Shown here in pieces: positions 1 through 7,775 of a stretch of 64,000 nucleotides of DNA. This stretch comes from Cryobacterium mannosilyticum (GTDB lineage Bacteria > Actinomycetota > Actinomycetes > Actinomycetales > Microbacteriaceae), in assembly GCF_004402705.1 (NCBI RefSeq), contig NZ_SOFM01000027.1, forward strand, positions 83,247 to 147,246. The letters are read 5' to 3'. Numbering within the stretch: position 1 is the stretch's first letter; every line of letters starts with the position of its first letter. A program made the translations under genes and the position numbers. Below the pieces are notes generated by a model. The model worked only from the letters and a program-made list of their open reading frames with translations, did no database searches and was not told the origin of the DNA.

Positions 1-4
1 CGAA

Positions 5-31
5 CGCAGCGGATACGGGCGCAGCGGATAC
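5..31. repeat. Two 12-bp tandem repeats at the left edge of the window
   Basis: The 12-mer CGCAGCGGATAC occurs at 5-16 and 20-31, a 15-bp period. Two frames stay open here and either could be the repeat-bearing C-terminus of a gene lying mostly outside the window; one stops with TGA at 39-41, the other with TAG at 62-64. The gene cannot be identified. Confidence 0.4.
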
Positions 32-73
32 CACTTCCTGAGTCCTCCCAGTTCCGATCGATAGGCTGACCGA

Positions 74-1144
74 GTGAAACCGAGCGTGCCCCTGTTCCGC
101 CGCGGCTCTTCCGTGACGAGCCAGTTGGGCCTCAGCGATCGCATTTTCTCGTCAAAAGGCGACCGCGGTCTCGCCACCGGCATCGACGTCGGCCTCGAAC
201 GGGTCGAGGCAAGCCTGCTCGGCGAGGTCACCTTCGCCGACGAGGTCGCGAACGTCACCAGCCGATACCTCCTGAACGCGGGCGGCAAGCGCGTGCGCCC
301 CATGCTCGCCCTGCTCACCGCGCATCTCGGCAGCGGCGTGCTCGACGACGTGGTCACCGCGGCCACCGCGATCGAGATCACCCACCTGGCCTCGCTGTAC
401 CACGACGACGTGATGGACGACGCGCACCAGCGCCGCGGGGTGCCCAGCGCCCAGACCGTGTGGGGAAACTCCATAGCGATCCTCACCGGAGACCTCCTGT
501 TCGCGCGGGCCAGCCAGTTGATGGCCCGGCTGGGCGAGCGGGCGATCCGCCTGCAGGCAGACACCTTCGAACGTCTCGTGCTCGGCCAGCTGCACGAGAC
601 GGTCGGGCCGCACGACGGTGAAGACCCGGTGGAGCACTACATCCAGGTTCTCGCCGACAAGACCGGTTCGCTGATCGCAGCCGCAGCCCAGGCCGGGGTC
701 ATCTTCTCGGACGCGTCCGACGACTACGAGCGGCCGGTGGTGCAGTTCGGTGAGAAGATCGGCGTCGCCTTCCAGCTCATCGACGACGTGCTCGACCTGT
801 CACCCCAGCCGGAGGAAACGGGCAAGTTCGCCGGCACCGACCTCCGCGCCGGCGTGGCAACCCTGCCGGTGCTCCGGCTCCGGGAACGCGCGCCAAGCGA
901 CCCGGGCGCGGCCGCACTGCTGGCCAGGCTCGAACGCGACGTGATGGCCCCCGGCGCTGCTGCCGGCGATGCCGCGGACTCGGCGATCGCCGCCCTCCGC
1001 GAGCACGATGTCACCACCCAGACCCTCTCCGAGGCGCACGGCTGGGCGCGCGACGCCGTCGCCGCGCTCTCCCCGCTGCCCGACGGATCCGTGAAGAAGG
1101 CGCTCACGCGATTCGCGGACACGATCGTCGAGCGATCCAGTTAG
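74..1144 (+). CDS. Polyprenyl diphosphate synthase (heptaprenyl/octaprenyl type)
   Basis: All-trans polyprenyl synthase that condenses isopentenyl diphosphate onto allylic primers, most likely to build the menaquinone side chain at the cytoplasmic face of the membrane. The 356-residue product has the family hallmarks: the GGKRVRP motif near residue 71, the first aspartate-rich motif DDVMD near residues 111-115, and the second, DDVLD, near residues 237-241. The length is normal. The GTG at 74 gives a full-length N-terminus. It is followed after 10 bp by a ferredoxin reductase gene in the same direction, so the two are probably co-transcribed. Chain length of the product cannot be read from sequence. 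Confidence 0.93.
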   Translation: MKPSVPLFRRGSSVTSQLGLSDRIFSSKGDRGLATGIDVGLERVEASLLGEVTFADEVANVTSRYLLNAGGKRVRPMLALLTAHLGSGVLDDVVTAATAIEITHLASLYHDDVMDDAHQRRGVPSAQTVWGNSIAILTGDLLFARASQLMARLGERAIRLQADTFERLVLGQLHETVGPHDGEDPVEHYIQVLADKTGSLIAAAAQAGVIFSDASDDYERPVVQFGEKIGVAFQLIDDVLDLSPQPEETGKFAGTDLRAGVATLPVLRLRERAPSDPGAAALLARLERDVMAPGAAAGDAADSAIAALREHDVTTQTLSEAHGWARDAVAALSPLPDGSVKKALTRFADTIVERSS

Positions 1145-1154
1145 AAAGGCTTCC

Positions 1155-2540
1155 ATGACCAAGTTGCGATTGGCCATTGTCGGCGCGGGACCTGCGGGCA
1201 TCTACGCCGCCGACATCCTGCTCAAGGCCGAACGGAATTTCGAGGTGTCGATCGACCTGTTCGACCACCTCCCGGCACCCTACGGCCTGGTGCGCTACGG
1301 CGTCGCACCCGACCACCCGCGGATCAAGGGCATCATCACGGCGCTGCGCGACGTGCTCGACCGCGGCGACATCCGGGTATTCGGAAACGTGCGGTTCGGC
1401 GTCGACATCACCATGGACGACCTGAAGACGCACTACAACGCGGTCATCTTCGCCACCGGCGCCGTGCGCGACGCCGACCTCAAGATCCCCGGGATCGACC
1501 TGGAGGGCTCCTACGGGGCCGCCCGGATCGTCAGCTGGTTCGATGGGCACCCCGACTACCCGCGCACCTGGCCGCTTACGGCCAGGCAGGTCGCGGTCAT
1601 CGGCAACGGAAACGTGGCCCTGGACGTCTCGCGCATGCTCGCCAAGCACGCGGACGACCTGCTGCCCACGGAAATCCCGGCCAACGTCTACGAGGGGCTC
1701 AAGGCGTCCGCCGTCACCGACGTGCATGTGTTCGGCCGGAGAGGCCCGACCTCGGTCAAGTTCACCCCGCTCGAACTGCGCGAACTCGGCGAGCTGCCGG
1801 GCGTCGACATCGTCGTCTACGACGAGGACTTCGACTACGACGACGCCGCACGGGACGCGGTGGCCAGCAACAAGCAGGTCTTCGTCATCGACAAGGTCCT
1901 GAACAAGTGGCGCGAACGCCCGGCCGGCACCGCCAGCCGCCGGCTGCACCTGCACTTCTTCGCCAAGCCGGTCGAGATCGTCGACGACGGCACGGGCCGG
2001 GTCGGCGCGATCCGGTACGAGCGCACCAGGCCCGACGGGCACGGCGGGGTCGTCGGCACCGGCGAGGTCCGTGAGCTCCCGATGCAGGCGGTCTACCGCG
2101 CCGTGGGTTACTTCGGCTCCCCGCTGCCCGGTGTGCCGTTCGACAAGAAGCGCGGCGTCATCCCCAACCGCGAGGGCCAGGTGCTCTGGAAGGGCGAACC
2201 GGACTCCGGATCGGCCAGCGCCAACCAGCAGCTCTACGGCGTCTACGCGACCGGCTGGATCAAGCGAGGCCCGGTCGGCCTGATCGGCCACACCAAGTCC
2301 GACGCGATGGAGACCGTGCGGCACCTGATCAACGACCTCGGCAACTGGTGGCACCCGGCCGAGCCCTCGGAGGAGAGCGTGCTGGCGATGCTCGACGAAC
2401 GCGGGATCGAGTACACCAACCTCGACGGCTGGCACCGCCTCGACCAGCGGGAGCTCGCGCTGGGCATGGCCGAGGGGCGCGCGCGGATCAAGGTCGTTCC
2501 CCGCGGCGAGATGGTCGAGATCTCCCGCGGCGAGAGGTAG
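1155..2540 (+). CDS. fprA: NADPH-ferredoxin reductase, FprA type
   Basis: FAD- and NADPH-binding reductase of the adrenodoxin-reductase family (461 residues, normal length), expected to pass electrons from NADPH to ferredoxin and so to cytochromes P450 or other acceptors. Seen in sequence: the FAD-binding glycine motif GAGPAGIYAA at residues 8-17, the APYGLVRYGVAPDHP stretch typical of the family, and the second dinucleotide motif GNGNVALDV near residue 152. The C-terminal ATGWIKRGPVGLIG block is also characteristic. It starts at ATG 1155 behind an AGAAAGG ribosome site, 10 bp after the synthase gene, and ends 6 bp before the next gene, suggesting a short operon. Confidence 0.93.
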   Translation: MTKLRLAIVGAGPAGIYAADILLKAERNFEVSIDLFDHLPAPYGLVRYGVAPDHPRIKGIITALRDVLDRGDIRVFGNVRFGVDITMDDLKTHYNAVIFATGAVRDADLKIPGIDLEGSYGAARIVSWFDGHPDYPRTWPLTARQVAVIGNGNVALDVSRMLAKHADDLLPTEIPANVYEGLKASAVTDVHVFGRRGPTSVKFTPLELRELGELPGVDIVVYDEDFDYDDAARDAVASNKQVFVIDKVLNKWRERPAGTASRRLHLHFFAKPVEIVDDGTGRVGAIRYERTRPDGHGGVVGTGEVRELPMQAVYRAVGYFGSPLPGVPFDKKRGVIPNREGQVLWKGEPDSGSASANQQLYGVYATGWIKRGPVGLIGHTKSDAMETVRHLINDLGNWWHPAEPSEESVLAMLDERGIEYTNLDGWHRLDQRELALGMAEGRARIKVVPRGEMVEISRGER

Positions 2541-2546
2541 ACCCGC

Positions 2547-3179
2547 GTGGTGCCCTGGGTCGCGATCGTCGCCGGGGTGATCGGCAGCGCCCTCGGACTA
2601 CCGCTCGTGAGCATCGCCGAACGGATGCTGCGTATTCGTCGACGCTTCGCCTGGCCTGTCCGGGCCGGGGGCGTCGTGGCCACAGGTGCCCTCGTCGCGC
2701 TGGTCGTCTGGAAGTTCGGACCGGGCTGGGAGCTGCCCGCGTACCTGTACCTGGCCCTCACCGCGGTGGTGCTCAGCGTGGTCGACCTCGCTGAGAAGCG
2801 GTTGCCCAATGCGCTCGTCTATCCGTCGCTACTCGTGCTGCCGGTGCTGCTGATGCTCGCGGCTGCGGCAACCGGGTCGTGGTCGGCCCTCCTGGGGGCT
2901 TTCGCGGGCGGTGCCGCACTGTTCGTGTTCTACTTCGTGCTGGCCCTGATCTCGCCGAGCGGCATCGGGATGGGCGACGTGAAACTCGCCGCAGTGATCG
3001 GCCTCGCCCTCGGCTACCTGGGCTGGTCCCCGGTGCTCATCGGTTCCTTCGGGGGGTTCCTGATCGGCAGCCTGGTCTCGCTTGTGGCTCTGGTGGGGCG
3101 CCGGATTACCCTGCGGGGCTCCCTGCCGTTCGGGCCGTCCATGCTCGCCGGCGCCTTCCTGGCTGTGCTCCTCGCCTAG
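2547..3179 (+). CDS. Type IV prepilin peptidase (A24 family, TadV/CpaA-like)
   Basis: Membrane aspartyl protease that removes the leader of Flp prepilins. The 210-residue protein is almost entirely hydrophobic with about six or seven membrane segments. The two catalytic aspartate motifs are visible: VDLAEKRLPN near residues 76-85 and GIGMGDVKLA near residues 141-150, matching the family D...GxGD pattern. The usual cytosolic methyltransferase domain is absent, as in short TadV enzymes. It starts at GTG 2547, 6 bp after fprA, and precedes the Flp/Tad locus by about 490 bp, so it is the obvious processing enzyme for the two pilins downstream. Confidence 0.88.
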   Translation: MVPWVAIVAGVIGSALGLPLVSIAERMLRIRRRFAWPVRAGGVVATGALVALVVWKFGPGWELPAYLYLALTAVVLSVVDLAEKRLPNALVYPSLLVLPVLLMLAAAATGSWSALLGAFAGGAALFVFYFVLALISPSGIGMGDVKLAAVIGLALGYLGWSPVLIGSFGGFLIGSLVSLVALVGRRITLRGSLPFGPSMLAGAFLAVLLA

Positions 3180-3485
3180 AACCCGGTTGAAGACTTTTCC
3201 TCATGTGCGCCGAAAAACCCCCAGCCCGGGGGGCGGTCCGCTGGTGTGATCGGTCTACGGTGGTGGTGTCGCCAACCCGATGGCGAGTTCGCTTCACCCG
3301 AGGAGCGCTTGTGCACCTTTTTTCTGTACCCTTGCCCGATTGTCCGCGGCCCCGATCACGTGACTCCGGCGGCTTTCCGCCCGACTCCGTTCTGAACCCT
3401 CGTCCAGCCGGTATGCCGGGAGGCCCATTCAACGCGCTCGCCTGAGCCACTCGAACCGACCGGCCCTCACCCGAATGACGGCCGC

Positions 3486-3511
3486 ACTCGCGACAGACCC
3501 TAGTCGCGAGT
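3486..3511. other. Perfect 9-bp inverted repeat (hairpin)
   Basis: ACTCGCGAC at 3486-3494 and GTCGCGAGT at 3503-3511 are exact reverse complements around an 8-base loop. A short T-rich run (CATTTTCAT) follows, so it could end transcription coming from the peptidase gene, or serve as an operator. It lies 16 bp before the phased TTCAG repeats. Confidence 0.5.
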
Positions 3512-3526
3512 CATTTTCATGCGATT

Positions 3527-3553
3527 TTCAGAAAATATTCAGCAAACATTCAG
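3527..3553. promoter_or_regulatory. Three TTCAG repeats at exact 11-bp spacing upstream of flp
   Basis: TTCAG occurs at 3527-3531, 3538-3542 and 3549-3553, each exactly 11 bp apart in an AT-rich stretch. Direct repeats at 11-bp spacing are the usual binding layout for OmpR/PhoB-family response regulators. The first pilin start lies 120 bp downstream. The regulator is not identifiable here. Confidence 0.45.
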
Positions 3554-3570
3554 CCACCCCCCAGACAGGG

Positions 3571-3588
3571 AGCCCCCGCACTGGGGCT
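3571..3588. promoter_or_regulatory. 6-bp inverted repeat overlapping a possible flp promoter
   Basis: AGCCCC (3571-3576) and GGGGCT (3583-3588) are exact reverse complements. A weak -35-like TTGGTG at 3588-3593 follows, with a poor -10-like GTAGCT at 3611-3616 after 17 bp. The promoter call is tentative. Confidence 0.25.
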
Positions 3589-3672
3589 TGGTGAGGTTTT
3601 CTCGACGAACGTAGCTTGTGGTCAATCGCCTGGTCACCCAGACCGGCCGGCCCACCCGAACGGAAACCCGAG

Positions 3673-3858
3673 ATGAAGTTCTATACCAGGATCCAGGCCG
3701 TCATCAACAGCATGCGCACCGACGAGGAGGGCGCCACCGCGGTGGAGTACGGCCTGATGGTCTCGCTCATCGCGGTCGTCATCATGACCGCCGTCGGACT
3801 GATCGGCACCTACCTCAACACCAAGTTCGGCGACGTCGCGGCCAAGATCGGCCCCTAG
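3673..3858 (+). CDS. flp: Flp pilin, copy 1
   Basis: Major Flp-type pilin subunit, 61 residues. A short charged N-terminal segment (TDEEGATAVEYGLMV, residues 17-31) contains the Flp processing site: cleavage by the A24 peptidase is expected just before the hydrophobic segment that begins ATAVEYGL, with the conserved Glu-Tyr pair. One membrane/assembly helix follows. The ATG at 3673 is chosen because it gives the normal short leader and has GGAAA seven bases upstream; reading further upstream adds unrelated sequence. The gene is nearly duplicated 375 bp downstream. It is the first gene of the Tad locus. Confidence 0.9.
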   Translation: MKFYTRIQAVINSMRTDEEGATAVEYGLMVSLIAVVIMTAVGLIGTYLNTKFGDVAAKIGP

Positions 3859-4206
3859 TTCCGCGCCCGGCGCCCGGCGGCGCTCGGTCGGAGGCCTCCA
3901 CGCCTTCAGGAAGGCCCGCCGAGACCCCCCCCCAACTTCCCCCAGACCAGTCAGGCCCGCCCTGGGAGGAGCGAACACCCCGCGGGCATCAGCATCACCT
4001 CACCACGCACGGTCGACCCGGCCGGCTTGACAGAACGGAAACCCGAAATGAAGTTCTACACCAAAATCCAGGCCCTCATCAACAGCATGCGCACCGACGA
4101 GGAAGGGGCCACCGCGGTGGAGTACGGCCTGATGGTCTCGCTCATCGCGGTCGTCATCATGACCGCCGTCGGACTGATCGGCACCTACCTCAACACCAAG
4201 TTCGGC
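3733..4206 (+). repeat. Direct duplication containing the two flp genes
   Basis: The units run about 3658-3831 and 4033-4206 with a constant 375-bp offset. They start upstream of the pilin ATG and are identical over the last 99 bp (3733-3831 and 4108-4206). Such a repeat can recombine to delete or convert one pilin copy. Confidence 0.8.
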
Positions 4207-4233
4207 CTCGTCGCAACCAAACTGGCGCCGTAG
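4048..4233 (+). CDS. flp: Flp pilin, copy 2
   Basis: Second Flp pilin, 61 residues, differing from copy 1 at only six positions, four of them in the last ten residues. The leader, the Glu-Tyr pair and the hydrophobic helix are identical, and 99 bp of the core (3733-3831 versus 4108-4206) match without a single synonymous change. The ribosome-site region is duplicated too. The ATG at 4048 corresponds exactly to the start of copy 1. The 189-bp spacer between the copies carries a run of nine C (3925-3933) and no gene. Recent duplication or gene conversion is likely. Confidence 0.9.
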   Translation: MKFYTKIQALINSMRTDEEGATAVEYGLMVSLIAVVIMTAVGLIGTYLNTKFGLVATKLAP

Positions 4234-4334
4234 CACCGACAGCAGCATCCGGTCGGCCATCCGGTCGATCCGGTTCGTGCGGTGGCGGCGGCTTCCCGAG
4301 GAAGTCTCCGCCGCCCGCAACGAAAGGCAGTCCG

Positions 4335-4724
4335 ATGATGCGCAGGCGCAGCACGGCAGGCGAACGCGGCGCAGCAGCGATCGAGTTCGCGCTCATCCTC
4401 CCGATTCTCGTCATCCTGGTGTTCGGCGTCATCGAGTTCGGTCTTGTCTTCAACGCCCAGATCTCCATCACCAACGCCGCTCGTGAGGGAGCCCGGTACA
4501 TGGCCATTCACAACAATGCGGCCAACGCCAAGGTCGCCGCGCAGCACGCGGCACCCTCACTCAGCCCGTTGCTCGCCCTGGCCGGCGTCGACGTCAGCCC
4601 AGGCACGTGCGTGGGTGGTTCGAGTGTCACCGTGACAACGCACTACACCGTCGCGTTCGTCACGGGATTCTTCGGCGCGAGCATTCCTCTGACCGGCAAG
4701 GGGGTCATGCAATGCGGTGGATGA
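4335..4724 (+). CDS. TadE-like minor pseudopilin
   Basis: 129-residue TadE-family protein, a membrane-anchored pseudopilin that helps assemble Flp pili. The N-terminal GERGAAAIEFALILPILVIL segment (residues 8-27) is the family signature: a short basic leader, a Glu five residues into the helix, then a single membrane helix. The globular remainder contains two Cys (near residues 95 and 127) that could pair outside the cell. The ATG at 4335 has AAAGG seven bases upstream. It overlaps the next gene by 13 bp. Confidence 0.85.
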   Translation: MMRRRSTAGERGAAAIEFALILPILVILVFGVIEFGLVFNAQISITNAAREGARYMAIHNNAANAKVAAQHAAPSLSPLLALAGVDVSPGTCVGGSSVTVTTHYTVAFVTGFFGASIPLTGKGVMQCGG

Positions 4725-5707
4725 AATCTCGACTCCGCTCCGACCACGGGGCCAGCGCCGTGATGCTCGCCTTCCTGCTGGTCCCGCTGATCGGGATCGT
4801 GGGATTCGCGATCGATGTCGGAGCCCTCTATGCGGAACGTGGGCAGCTTCAAAACGGGGCGGATGCCGCGGCTCTCGCGATCGCAAAGGATTGCTCCGAC
4901 GGTGTCTGCAGCAACCCGGTCGGCCTGGCCGCGAGTTACACCAACGGCAACGCCAATGACGGCGCCGCCAACGTGCTCGCCCCGGATCTATCCGTCAGCC
5001 GCCAGGTCACCGTCAGGTCCAGCACGCGCGTGGCCGGCACGAATGCGCCCGCGATCAGCCACCCATTCGCGGCGATACTCGGAATCCCGCCGTCCACTGT
5101 GGGGGCAGCGGCCACAGCGCAATGGGGTGGTGTGGGGTCTGGACGCGTGCTGGCGCTCGCGCTCTCCTGGTGCGAGTTCCAGGAATCTCTGGCGGCCTCG
5201 GGCAACCACGTGACCATCCGGACCGACACCAACAAGACCTGCAAACACTCCCCCTCGACGGAGATCATCCCCGGCGGCTTCGGCTGGCTCGACAACACCA
5301 CGGCCCCGTGCGAGGCAACCATCAACCTCAGTTTGAACCTCAACGCCGCCGGAGAGCTCTGGGTCGACAGCGATCCGGGAGGGGACGCGCCGAGTGCCTG
5401 CAAGTCCCAACTGCCGACTCTCCTGGGCAAAACGGTGCTCATCCCGATCTATGACCTCACCCAGGGCTCCGGCACCAACGCCAGGTACCGCATCTATGCC
5501 TTCGCCGGTTTCACCATCACCGGCTGGAAGTTCCCCTCCGCTCAGGAGCTCGACCCGCTCGCTCCGGTCTGCGCGAGCGGTCTCACCTGCCCGAACGGCA
5601 GTTGGCGAGGCATTCAGGGCACGTTCACCAAATGGGTCTCCATCGACAACGCCTTCGGGCCCGGCGGTCCGGACCTCAACGACACCATCGTCACATTGAT
5701 CAAGTAG
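4712..5707 (+). CDS. TadG-like pilus assembly protein
   Basis: 331 residues. The N-terminus (DHGASAVMLAFLLVPLIG, about residues 11-28) is the TadE/TadG N-terminal helix, followed by DVGALYAERGQLQNGADAAA, the classic TadG-like motif. The long extracytoplasmic part has several Cys that may form disulfides (for example CSDGVC near residue 60). The protein is shorter than proteobacterial TadG and lacks a recognisable von Willebrand domain. The ATG at 4712 (MRWMKSRL) lies inside the end of tadE, so the genes are translationally coupled. Confidence 0.8.
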   Translation: MRWMKSRLRSDHGASAVMLAFLLVPLIGIVGFAIDVGALYAERGQLQNGADAAALAIAKDCSDGVCSNPVGLAASYTNGNANDGAANVLAPDLSVSRQVTVRSSTRVAGTNAPAISHPFAAILGIPPSTVGAAATAQWGGVGSGRVLALALSWCEFQESLAASGNHVTIRTDTNKTCKHSPSTEIIPGGFGWLDNTTAPCEATINLSLNLNAAGELWVDSDPGGDAPSACKSQLPTLLGKTVLIPIYDLTQGSGTNARYRIYAFAGFTITGWKFPSAQELDPLAPVCASGLTCPNGSWRGIQGTFTKWVSIDNAFGPGGPDLNDTIVTLIK

Positions 5708-5715
5708 GAGATGAC

Positions 5716-6453
5716 ATGAAAACTCGACTCATCGGCGCGATCCTGGCGATCGTCCTGGCCGTGGCCGGCACGGTAGTCCTCACGGGGTATGTCGGCGGCG
5801 CCGACGCCCGAGCGGCGGACGGTGCCGCGTTCGTGCCGGTCTACGTGGTCTCCCAGGAGATCCCCGCAGGCACGGCCGCGGAGTCCATCGGTTCATTCAT
5901 CACGGTGAAACAGATTCCGGCGATCGCGGCAGTACCTGGACGCGTCACGAAACTGGGCAAACTCAGCGGGAAGGTCGCGGACACGGCGCTGAAGCCGGGT
6001 GAGCAACTCCTCGCGTCGCGCTGGGTGAGTGCCGCCGAACTGGCCACCCGCGGTGAAATCGCGCTGCCCGACGGCATGCAGACGGTCACCATTGCGCTCC
6101 CCGTTGAGCAGGTCGTCGGGGGCACCGTGACAGCGGGCGACACCGTTGGTGTCGTCATCGCGGCAACGCTGAAGGTCGCCGGCGCCTCGGAGGAGGTGTC
6201 GCTGGCCAAGCAGGTCTTCCACAAGGTCCTGGTCACCGCCGTGCAGAAGGGCTCCACGACACCGGCCGCGAAGGGCGCCGACGCGCCGACCGAACCGGTC
6301 AGCGTGATCATGATCACACTCGCCCGCACCACGCCCGACATCGAGAAGCTCGTTTGGGGACAGAAATTCGGAACCGTATGGCTCACTGTCGAACCCAAGA
6401 CAGCGGATGAGACCGCCGCGGGCGTCGTTGATGGGAATGCGGTGTTCCGATGA
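5716..6453 (+). CDS. Flp pilus assembly protein CpaB/RcpC-like
   Basis: 245 residues with one N-terminal membrane helix (about residues 5-26), then a SAF-domain-like region (VYVVSQEIPAGTAAESIG, near residue 43) and a beta-rich C-terminal domain, the arrangement of CpaB/RcpC proteins that act at the periphery of the Flp secretion apparatus. ATG 5716 has GGAG six bases upstream and lies 8 bp after the tadG-like gene. The stop overlaps the start of tadZ by 4 bp, so it belongs to the same transcript. Confidence 0.82.
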   Translation: MKTRLIGAILAIVLAVAGTVVLTGYVGGADARAADGAAFVPVYVVSQEIPAGTAAESIGSFITVKQIPAIAAVPGRVTKLGKLSGKVADTALKPGEQLLASRWVSAAELATRGEIALPDGMQTVTIALPVEQVVGGTVTAGDTVGVVIAATLKVAGASEEVSLAKQVFHKVLVTAVQKGSTTPAAKGADAPTEPVSVIMITLARTTPDIEKLVWGQKFGTVWLTVEPKTADETAAGVVDGNAVFR

Positions 6454-7775
6454 GCCGCCTGCTCCTCGTCGGCCACAGCCATGACTTCGAAACCCGGTTG
6501 AACGTCCTCCTCGGACGCGCCCTCCGCCTTGTGAGGGGACGGTCTCTGGCCTTCGGCCCATCGGCGCTCCTCGGCCGGTTGGTGGCGGCAGACCGCCCCG
6601 ACACGGCGCTTCTGGGTTCGTTCCTCTCCCGGGACGGGGTGCGGGAACTCTCGGCGGGCCTGACCAGGCTCTACCCGGGCATCGGCATCGTGACCGTTGG
6701 CGAGAACCGAGGCCCGCGGAACGGCTGGGTGGCCGAAGGGACCGTTCACCCGGTACTGAGCCGGAGCGCGGAGCGCACGGCCGTCGTCTCTGCCGGCGGC
6801 CGGGCGAGCCGGCTCGGCCGGCCCGCCCCGATGTACGGCGAGGTTCTGGCATCCGTGGTGGAACTCGAACCCGTGCTTGAACCTGCGCTGGATCCTGTCC
6901 TCGAGCCCGAGTTTCTCCATGAGCCCGCCGGGGAGCCCGAATCGTTCGTCCCCTGGGACCTCGGGCAGGCCGCCGTCGACACCGTGCCGGCGCCGGACGG
7001 TGTGCGCAGCCAGATCATCGCGGTGGTGGCGCCCAAGGGCGGCCTCGGCAAGACCACGGTCGCCACCAACCTGGCGGTCGGCCTCGCCAAACTGGCGCCG
7101 TTGTCGGTCGTAATCGTGGATGCCGACACGCAGTTCGGGGATGTCGCCACGGCCCTGTCGCTGGCCCCCACGCACACCCTGCCGGACCTGGTCACGGGCG
7201 TCGCTCCGGAGGACACCCTGGTGATGAAGACCCTCCTCACCGCTCACCCGAGCGGCTTCTACACCGTCTGCGGCGCGGACCTCCCGGCCGAGGGCGACCG
7301 GGTCACCGGGGATCAGCTCAGCCACCTGCTCCAGCAGCTCTCGTCCATCTTCCGGTTCGTCATCGTCGACACGGCCCCCGGGCTGGGGGACCATGCGCTC
7401 GCCGCTCTCGAACTGGCCACGGACGCCGTGTTCCTGTGCGATATGTCGGTGCCCAGCGCGCGCGGACTCCGCAAGGAGCTGGCGGTGCTCGCCAGCATCG
7501 GCATGTTGCCTCCCGTTCGGCACGTGGTGCTGAACCTGGCCGACCGCACGAGCGGACTCAGCGTGCGCGACATCGAGGCGACGATCGGAGTGCCCGTCGA
7601 CGTGGCCATTCCGCGTTCCTCCCTCGTCGCGTTGTCGACCAACCGCGGCATTCCCGTCCTCCAGGCCAAGGGGAGAAGCCCCGCGTCGAAGGCCCTCACG
7701 GCCCTGGTGCACCGGTTCGAGCCGAGCGCTTTCCTGAAACGTGGTCATCTGCATCGAAGGGTGGTTGTCGAATGA
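6450..7775 (+). CDS. TadZ/CpaE-like pilus localisation ATPase
   Basis: 441 residues. The first 100 residues look like a degenerate receiver-type domain and the next 80 are a Pro/Glu-rich linker. A MinD/ParA-type ATPase domain follows, with the deviant Walker A motif PKGGLGKTT near residue 196, a VIVDADTQFGD switch segment and VIVDTAPG. Proteins of this family position the Tad machine at the cell pole or elsewhere. It overlaps cpaB and tadA by 4 bp each (ATGA junctions), implying translational coupling and fixed stoichiometry with the TadA ATPase. Confidence 0.86.
   Translation: MSRLLLVGHSHDFETRLNVLLGRALRLVRGRSLAFGPSALLGRLVAADRPDTALLGSFLSRDGVRELSAGLTRLYPGIGIVTVGENRGPRNGWVAEGTVHPVLSRSAERTAVVSAGGRASRLGRPAPMYGEVLASVVELEPVLEPALDPVLEPEFLHEPAGEPESFVPWDLGQAAVDTVPAPDGVRSQIIAVVAPKGGLGKTTVATNLAVGLAKLAPLSVVIVDADTQFGDVATALSLAPTHTLPDLVTGVAPEDTLVMKTLLTAHPSGFYTVCGADLPAEGDRVTGDQLSHLLQQLSSIFRFVIVDTAPGLGDHALAALELATDAVFLCDMSVPSARGLRKELAVLASIGMLPPVRHVVLNLADRTSGLSVRDIEATIGVPVDVAIPRSSLVALSTNRGIPVLQAKGRSPASKALTALVHRFEPSAFLKRGHLHRRVVVE

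Larger units (their letters stand above)
3180..3672. other. Non-coding leader of the Flp/Tad locus
   Basis: About 490 bp without a convincing gene. A short open frame at 3203-3445 has no ribosome site and a composition unlike its neighbours. The second half holds structured DNA listed separately: a 9-bp perfect hairpin (3486-3511), three phased TTCAG repeats (3527-3553) and a small inverted repeat (3571-3588). The stretch is locally AT-rich around 3510-3555, fitting a promoter or regulator site for the pilus genes. Confidence 0.6.

Noticed and set aside
1104..2435. Minus-strand 443-residue open frame opposite fprA
   Set aside because: Shadow frame; fprA has full family motifs.
3203..3445. 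80-residue open frame in the flp leader
   Set aside because: No ribosome site, no domain, composition unlike real genes.
5841..7754. Minus-strand 637-residue open frame opposite cpaB and tadZ
   Set aside because: Shadow frame over the coupled Tad genes.
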